DNA from: Caenorhabditis remanei
Taxonomy: Eukaryota > Nematoda > Chromadorea > Rhabditida > Rhabditidae
Assembly (NCBI RefSeq): GCF_010183535.1
Contig: NC_071331.1
Coordinates: 2,914,001-2,978,000 of the forward strand
Length of the DNA stretch: 64,000 bases
Direction: 5' to 3'
Shown piece by piece: positions 57,561-64,000 of this stretch. The position numbers were made by a program, and so were the translations under genes. The notes under the pieces are model-generated. The model had not been told where the DNA came from, ran no database searches, and saw only the letters and a list, made by a program, of their open reading frames with translations. The first letter of the stretch is position 1. Every line of letters begins with the position of its first letter.

Positions 57561-60217
57561 AGTTTTGTTCGTTTCGCCGTCGATTGTCGAACCGATTGCC
57601 ATGTAAGAGACGAGTACGAGGAGAAATTGGGGTTGGTGGACAACGACACACAAAACTTTTTTCCAAAAAAAGTAAACGGCTACAAGATGAGAAACATTCT
57701 CTTTTGCAAGTTGCAATGTCAAGAGGGACCGGTCGAATTCAATTAAACTCTGAGCTAACCGAGCTCATCGGCCAATGGTCACGCCTTCTGAAATCCCGCC
57801 CTATAAGCTCAGGAGCTACAGACTCCAATTCAACCAATTCCGACACCTAATAAAAGGGCGAAAAATCTTTTTTGGTGTGTACTACTACTACTACGACACC
57901 AATAAAAAGTAATGGGTTTTCTACATTTTTAATCAAATCCGACTTTTTTCTCTTTTCTGTGGAGAGACGATAGACGTTTCGAAATAATTGCGAATCGTAA
58001 AGAGATTACGAAATGAAATACGACCGACTCTCTCGAGCCGAGATTGATCTTATTGCCTTCTGTGTGCCATGTGATGGGTATAAGGATAGTTAGAGTAGGA
58101 GTGAGAGCAAAGAGAGATAGATGAGGAGTTACCACACACACAGAAGAAGAAGAAGAAATAATGATGGTGGTGGTGATGCCAGCTGACCAAAAGCAAACAA
58201 GTATAAAGAGCAATCAAAGATGATTCTTCTAATGAAGATTGGAGATCTTTAGACTGTCTGGGAGGCTTGATATCCCTGAAAATCCCAAAATTTTGGAAAT
58301 TTCAGATTAGTAAGGGCCCAGATGCGAACTTTCTCAGTCTTTTTGAGCGGATTTCAGGTCATTGAGCTAGTTGAGAAAAGCTGAAACTTTCAGCACCGCT
58401 CCAAACTTCCTTCTGGAGAAATTTCGACTCTGAGGGATTCAGAAGTCAGAATCAAATGTACACACCTTTTGGCAGGCTTCCCGAAAAACTAAAATTTAGC
58501 AGTTTTTTGTAGTTTTCTGTCTCACTTTGGAGTTTTTGACGTCGAAGATTTCTGACAGATTTAGCTAGACTCAACGTCTTCTGAAATTCTGTAGACTCGG
58601 CATACCTTGAAAAAAGTTTCACGCCGTTTCAAACCCGTGAGAGGGCCTAAACCGCCCAAAAGACCTCCAAAACTCCAGAAAACACCAAAACCAAACAAAA
58701 AAGGAGAATAAATCCAGCAATTATCGTGGATTATCAAGTCGCTATTTAAAAGAGACGGAGGGGAAAAATTGATGATGATCGCACCTATTTATCCGTTCTC
58801 CACTCTCTCCAAGCATAATTCCTCCACTCTCTCTCTAAACGAGACCCAGAGTTGAGATAAACGGAAGGAGACCGGGTTTCCGCATAATCAATTGTGTTTG
58901 TTGTCATATCTCTCTCGTTCTCTCCACAACTTTTCTCTCGTCCTTCTCTTTCCTATCTATATCTATCTATCCGGCGGGTGGAGAGAGGGGTTGCATTACG
59001 ACGGACGGAAAACTGACGAAGGGGAGAGAGAGAGAGGTCTGGTGGACAAGACGATGATTCGAACGGAAAAATGAAAATAGAAGGGGAAATGGGGAGACCG
59101 AGAGAAAAAGACGGAGAGCGATGGGGGTCAGTTGATGACTTTTGAAAATTAGTCATCAAGAAACTTGGCCGCGTGCCAAGTTTTGTGCCGTTAGGGAGAA
59201 TTTCCTTAGGAAATTGACATTTTCAGAATTGGCTCAATTTTCACAACAACAACAACAGAAACAGATGACGTGACTTGACACTATGAGTATACATCTCCAA
59301 TTATGAAATGATCATCTCAGAAAATGTCATCCGAGATTATCCATTTTCGACGAAAATAGGGGAAAAATAAGGAATTGTGAATTGTGTCAAAAAGAAACCC
59401 GACTTGACGGAATGTTCCAGAAAGTGGGCGTGGTCTAATTGAAATTCGACGGAAAAACTCCATCCGGAGCCGTCTCTCTTCTCGTTTTTTTTGTAATTTC
59501 GTCTCATTTTTTCTCACAAGAGAGAAAAAAGAAAGAAGAAACACATAAAACACACCAACAAAACGATGCGGTTCTCAGATAACACTGCTGGAATGAGACT
59601 CGACGGATGGAGGCGAGAAAAAGAAGAATTGCGAAAAAAAAAAACGAATTCAATGGAGCCACCGGAAAAGAAAATGTCTTCTTTCTTCTCGGATTGATCT
59701 TGATATTTCGAGACGACGTCAGTCGGACGAAGAAAAATTGAAATTGGCACTGAATCCGGGTCATGACCGTGGTGTGTGCAGGGGGCTCGAATTTCGAATC
59801 GTGATGAATCTTGGTTTCGGAAATAAGGCCAGTGAGAAGGTTTTCCTGTGTTTTATAACGTTTTCGTCATCCCCCATATATATATTTTGAAAGCATCTCT
59901 CGCTGACACGATAAATCATGGGGACGACGGGGAGAGAGAAAAGAAAGACACGTCATTTGTATGGAATTCGTTTTTTGCTCGAATAGGAAAGGACTTTTTC
60001 CGAAAAGAGGGAGACACGGTTGTCTTTTTGCAAGAGGAGTCTGGTTTTTCAGAAAATTCTAGAATCTGGTCCACGGGCCGAATAGCAGAGTTAGAGTGAC
60101 CTCTTCATACTCCGAAAAAGAAGTTTTCGACACAGAAAATTCACAAAAATCGAGATAATCTCATCAGAAATCGCATTTTCAGATCAGAAATTGCATTTTC
60201 AGATCCGAAATGGAATT
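57561..60217. other. No gene seen
   Basis: Intergenic sequence with GA/CT tracts (58,820-59,110) and short triplet runs (ACTACTACTACTACGAC near 57,880; AAGAAGAAGAAG near 58,145; CAACAACAACAAC near 59,245). Frames are short and of low complexity. Confidence 0.45.
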
Positions 60218-60790
60218 TTCGACACAGAAAATGCTCAAAAATCGAATTTTCAGATCCAAAACACTAAGACCAGTCAGACATTACTGTCTCTAGGCGCCGT
60301 AAACCCCATTTGGGATTTTTTCAGCCCAACTGATGAGTGGTATGCCAGAAATTGCTGTTTGACACAGAAAATGCTCAAAAATTAGCAATATCTCATCAAA
60401 ATCGCATTTTCAGATCCATAACAGTAATACCAGTCAGACATTACTGTCTCCAGGCACCGTAAACCCCGTTTGAGATTTTCCAGCCCAATCGATGATTAGT
60501 ACGTCGGAAACCGTCGTTTGACACAGAAAATGCTCAAAAATCGGCATTTTTCATCAAAATGACAATTTCAGCTGTAAAACAGTAAACCCATCCAGATAAT
60601 GCGATTCATATCAGGGAATTATTATTTTTAGGCGCTGTAAATCACATTTCGGATTTTCCAGCGCGTTTGCCGGAAGCCGCTTTTTGACATAGAAAATGCT
60701 CAAAAATCGACATTTTTCATCAAAAGTCAGTTTTTCCTGCCGAAATCAGTCTATTCAAGTCATGAAATAACTGACTTTCAAAGGAGAAAA
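60218..60790. repeat. Degenerate tandem repeat, period about 160 bp
   Basis: Three to four decaying units, each with GACACAGAAAATGCTCAAAA, an AGTCAGACATTACTGTCTC-like block (clear in the first two), a GGCRCCGTAAACCCC-like block and a TTTTCCAGC block. Later units are shorter and more diverged. Confidence 0.6.
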
Positions 60791-63234
60791 CCAGACATGT
60801 CATTTTTCGGGTTCGCCCGTAACAAGTCTGCTGAAAACCACAAATCTAGGTGTTTTCAAAACATTTCCAGAGGCTTCCAGTGAGCGAAACTGGCAGAAAT
60901 ACTCTGAAACTCTGGGAAATCCCGATTTTCAGAGTATCTAAGTGCTGAAAATCGTCAGAATGCAGACTTTTAGTCTCTGGAGCTCTGAAAAGCTCAAAAA
61001 TCCCGCCGAATGCAGTCAGAAGGCTATCAGAATATGAAAACTGCTCTCAGAATAGCGGTCAGAATCCGAGATTCCTCGATTTTCTGCAAAATTCAGTCTA
61101 TTTTCGACTACCCACTAATGACTAGCTATTCCAAGTCTTTCCGAAATTCAAAAAGATACATTCAGATGACGACATATTCTTTTTTAGATGCTCAGTCTGC
61201 ATTTGAGCAAAAAAAATGACATCATGCTCACATAAATACACACAAAAACTCGGCGACGAGAGCATAATCTAATTACGGCGGACGAGAGACCTCCCTCTTG
61301 CAGACTTTTCAAGGAATTCTTAATGATTTCCTTATTGAGAGCAAAAAAAATGGCTGAATGGGCAATTTGGCTAGCGGAAACAACCTATAGGACAGAAAAT
61401 GATAAGAAAATTCGAGAAGAATCTAATTTCCAACTGATAAGAGGACACCAAAATACGACTGAAAATGAAAAAAAATTGCGAATAAAACCGCGTCCGCGAC
61501 GCCATGAGGCGCGTTGCGGTCGACTCGGCTCCCATCAATTCCATTGCGTGTCGACTGGCCATAAATTTGAGAGAAAAAGAGAAAAGAAAAAGAGAAATCG
61601 GGGGGCGCCCCGTCTCCATCTTGTTGTTTTTCCATTTTTCTCTCAGTTTTCTCTCGTTCTCTTTCTATACTTAAACTTGTTTTATGACAAAAAGAGAAAA
61701 AGTTTTGTGTTGTTGGAGAGGGGGAGGACGAGCAATTCTTAATTTTGCTCGTTTTTATGTTGAAATATTGGACGAGAAACACATTTTTTGCGGTGGAATT
61801 ATGGGAATTCGAGTTGGCGGAGAAACGTCGGAACGGAGGGAACTGAGATGTTATGAATGTTTAGTTCTCGACGGAAATTATAGAATTTTATCGCAAAAAT
61901 CTCGAAAATTGTGTGGAAAATCGCAATTTCTTGGAACATTTGGCGAAAATTCCACTTTTTCGTGTCATAACACTGCGAAATGACTACAAAGCGGTAAATA
62001 TTTCGCGAAAAAACCTTTTTTCAGCTTCTCATCGCTGAAAAGTCTGAAATGCCTGAAAAGTACACAGAATTCATAAAAACTCGATAAGAATTTGATTCTT
62101 TTCAATGAATGTTACGAAAAACTACGAACAACCGAGACTTTTGAGAAAAAGTTGCGAAACTACGACCATTTTGGGCCCCGCAGCTTCAAATTAGCAGTAT
62201 TTACGAGAAAAATTGATAAAAACCATACTTAAGCAGGCCCAATAACCTAAAAATAGACAGATTTAGCTCGAAAACTCACTGTGGTGAGGTAAAACTAAAA
62301 AATCGGCTGAAAATAAGACAAAAACTAAAGTTTTTAGCTTAAAAAGTCTGCGAAACTTGTGGATTACTGCGAAACTCAAGAAAAATTGGAACTGAAGTGA
62401 CCAGAGCAAGAAAAATGAGGAATTTCTCTAAAATTCCAGCGAGAAACATGTAAAAAACGGAAATTTTCGAATTCTGCCGGCTAAAATCGACGAAAAACTG
62501 TTGAATATCACTCAAAATAGCTTTTTTAGACAAAAACTAGATCTTTGAGAATAATTTATGAGAAAAAATGTTGCCAGTTGCTGAAAAGTGCCGTAAGCGC
62601 TGAAAAACTGAAAAATTATCGGCGAAAGGGCAAAAAAACACAGATTTGAACAGAAAATTACGAAGGAATCAGAAAAAACTACGAATTTTTTGAAAAATCC
62701 AACAAATTACAAGAAAAATCGGAAAAAATGTCGAAAATTGTCGAAAATCTAAAAATGGGCCTACTTCTGATAATTTTTTATCGAAACTAGGGAAAAATCA
62801 GACAATTTTTGTCGCGAAATTGCCAAAAAGTCAAAAAATCACAGAAAAAACGCTGAAAAATAGCGAAAACCCGACGAAAAACTGATGAAAACTGGAAAAT
62901 CGGCCAATCAATGAAAATTCGGCGAAATCACCGCTTTTAGACAGGAATTTCGGCGAAAAAAGTGAATTTTAGGACCAAAAACTGATTTCAGATTAAAATT
63001 CCGACGAAAAAACTACAAAAAATCATCAAAAAATCACAAAAATCGCGGGGAAACACAATGAAAAATCGAGAAAAATAATTCGAAATTTCTAAACTGTGCA
63101 ATCTGACGTGACGGTGTTTGCACACTTTCAGCATCTACAGTAACCCAAGTAAAAATAATTCGGGAGGGAATTTCAAAAAGACATTTTCAGACAGGGGTTT
63201 TCACCGTTTTTCGCAGAAACTAAAATAAATAAAG
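60791..63234. other. No gene seen
   Basis: AT-rich with many GAAAAATCG/CGAAAATTTTC-like short words, typical of Caenorhabditis intergenic or intronic DNA. The longest frame (61,323-61,742, plus, 139 codons) is Lys/Arg-rich, overlaps equally long minus-strand frames, and has no domain. Confidence 0.45.
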
Positions 63235-63250
63235 AAATATTAAAATAAAA

Positions 63251-63256
63251 TTTATT
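63251..63256 (-). terminator. Candidate polyadenylation signal of the right-edge gene
   Basis: TTTATT on the plus strand is AATAAA on the minus strand, about 215 bp beyond the stop codon at 63,470. Plausible 3' end of that gene's transcript. Confidence 0.45.
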
Positions 63257-63469
63257 CATAAAGTCAGAATCCGTAAAAAATATGATGCGAGTTTTAAAGA
63301 AAATGAGGAAAATGAGCGGGGGAGTTGAAATTTGATATTCTCATGAGGGGCGAGGCTAATCTTCCCCTCAAAAAATAAAAAATATTCAAATAAACGCAAG
63401 AATGAGTGGGTGGGGTCAGGAAGGAACCGTAGTTAAGTTGTGTGGAGCAAGTGCGCTCTGTTGCACTTT

Positions 63470-63589
63470 TTAGAAATTCGGCATCGCCGTGTTCGGGTCG
63501 ACTGCTGCGTACCGTTGGGTGAGTTGATGCTTCATCATCACATTTTCGTTATAAAGGTTCCAGATGTAGGCCTTGAGATTTTGGTTTTC
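63470..63589 (-). CDS. Last exon of a gene with a leucine-zipper-like C-terminus (partial)
   Basis: A minus-strand exon starts after the acceptor TATTTTCCAG and runs 39 codons to TAA (63,470-63,472), beginning ENQNLKAYIWNLYNENVMM. Leu5, Leu12 and Met19 are seven residues apart, and Asn/Glu/Lys dominate between them, as in the last heptads of a leucine zipper. It could therefore be the end of a bZIP factor or another coiled-coil protein. A short tail ending PNTAMPNF follows. The DNA-binding region and start would lie beyond 64,000 (minus-strand upstream), so the family is not settled. The gene lies upstream of rho-1 on the same strand, over 10 kb away, so the two are unlikely to share an operon. 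Confidence 0.7.
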   Translation of the reverse strand, partial: ENQNLKAYIWNLYNENVMMKHQLTQRYAAVDPNTAMPNF

Positions 63590-64000
63590 CTGGAAAATAG
63601 AGTTTTAGTTAGAATAGAGCGCGTTTGCACACTTCAAAAATTCAAAAATCTCATAAAATCATTGAAAGTTTCTGTAAAAGGTACGGTACTCTCACATTTT
63701 GGTCTCGAAGCGAGAAGGTTAGGAGTACGGTAACACAGTTTTCAAGATGAAAAATATCAGTTTCTCAATTTAAAACATATTCAGTTTCAGCTTTTTCATA
63801 TTTTGATTTTGAAAAAATTCATTTTTAATCGGGGAAAGACGTAAAAAAAGCCTAAATCTCAGTTTTTGGGTCTCGAGACGAAAGTGAGTGTACTGTAAGG
63901 GGTACGGTAGCCGGAATTTCACGTAATTTTTCAATTTTTGGTGGGATTTATGGGTCTCGAAGCGATAAACTGAAAATGTTTCCATTTGTAGCAAATTCTG
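63590..64000 (-). other. Intron of the right-edge gene, with a recurring word
   Basis: Presumed intron upstream of the exon at 63,470-63,589. GGTCTCGAAGCGA-like words occur three times (about 63,701, 63,870 and 63,953), two of them close to TACGGTA-type words. No exon is visible: the 74-codon minus frame at 63,770-63,994 is made of these repeats. Confidence 0.45.

Noticed and set aside
61323..61742. 139-codon plus-strand frame
   Set aside because: Overlapped by minus-strand frames of similar length, made of GAGAAAAAGAG-type repeats, no domain.

Overview
The window is nuclear DNA of a Caenorhabditis nematode, most likely from the Elegans group. The evidence is a complete four-exon rho-1 gene (RhoA-type GTPase; by memory its protein matches C. 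elegans RHO-1 or nearly so), short introns ending in TTTTCAG, a canonical nuclear tRNA-Val(AAC) gene, and long poly-G tracts. I cannot name the species.

The window has two halves. About 1-48,750 holds no host gene that I can support. It is a dense mosaic of transposon remains: (i) an AT-rich composite repeat whose modules recur in the same order several times; (ii) many eroded pieces of one non-LTR (LINE) reverse transcriptase, mostly on the minus strand; (iii) at least nine short non-autonomous elements with terminal inverted repeats and 8-bp target duplications, as expected for hAT-type elements; (iv) larger foldback elements with TA, TTAA or TCA flanks; (v) broken BEL/Pao fragments at 30.3-32.1 kb; and (vi) an intact-ended 10.1-kb LTR retroelement at 8,818-18,928 with two 736-bp LTRs showing no difference I could see and a 5-bp target duplication GGAAT.

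The LTR element is the most interesting part. It has BEL/Pao-type remains in the right order on the plus strand (gag with a damaged zinc knuckle, an aspartic-protease IDSG motif, an integrase C-terminal segment). The reverse transcriptase, RNase H and integrase core are missing and the frames are broken, so it looks like a recently moved non-autonomous element. Its interior holds repeated sequences that look like structured RNA: a two-copy stem-loop at 12.76-12.96 kb whose stems differ in sequence but stay paired, and a four-copy hairpin inside a longer helix at 13.99-14.70 kb with compensatory changes. A CGATCCGCGG-type motif also recurs about twenty times.

From about 48,750 the sequence becomes largely single-copy. 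It holds tRNA-Val (49,337-49,409, minus), rho-1 (50,351-52,779, minus), a long regulatory-looking upstream region with GA/CT and GT microsatellites and three poly-G runs (54-56 kb), a decayed tandem repeat near 60.2-60.8 kb, and the last exon of another minus-strand gene ending in a leucine-zipper-like coiled coil (63,470-63,589), whose remainder lies beyond the right edge.
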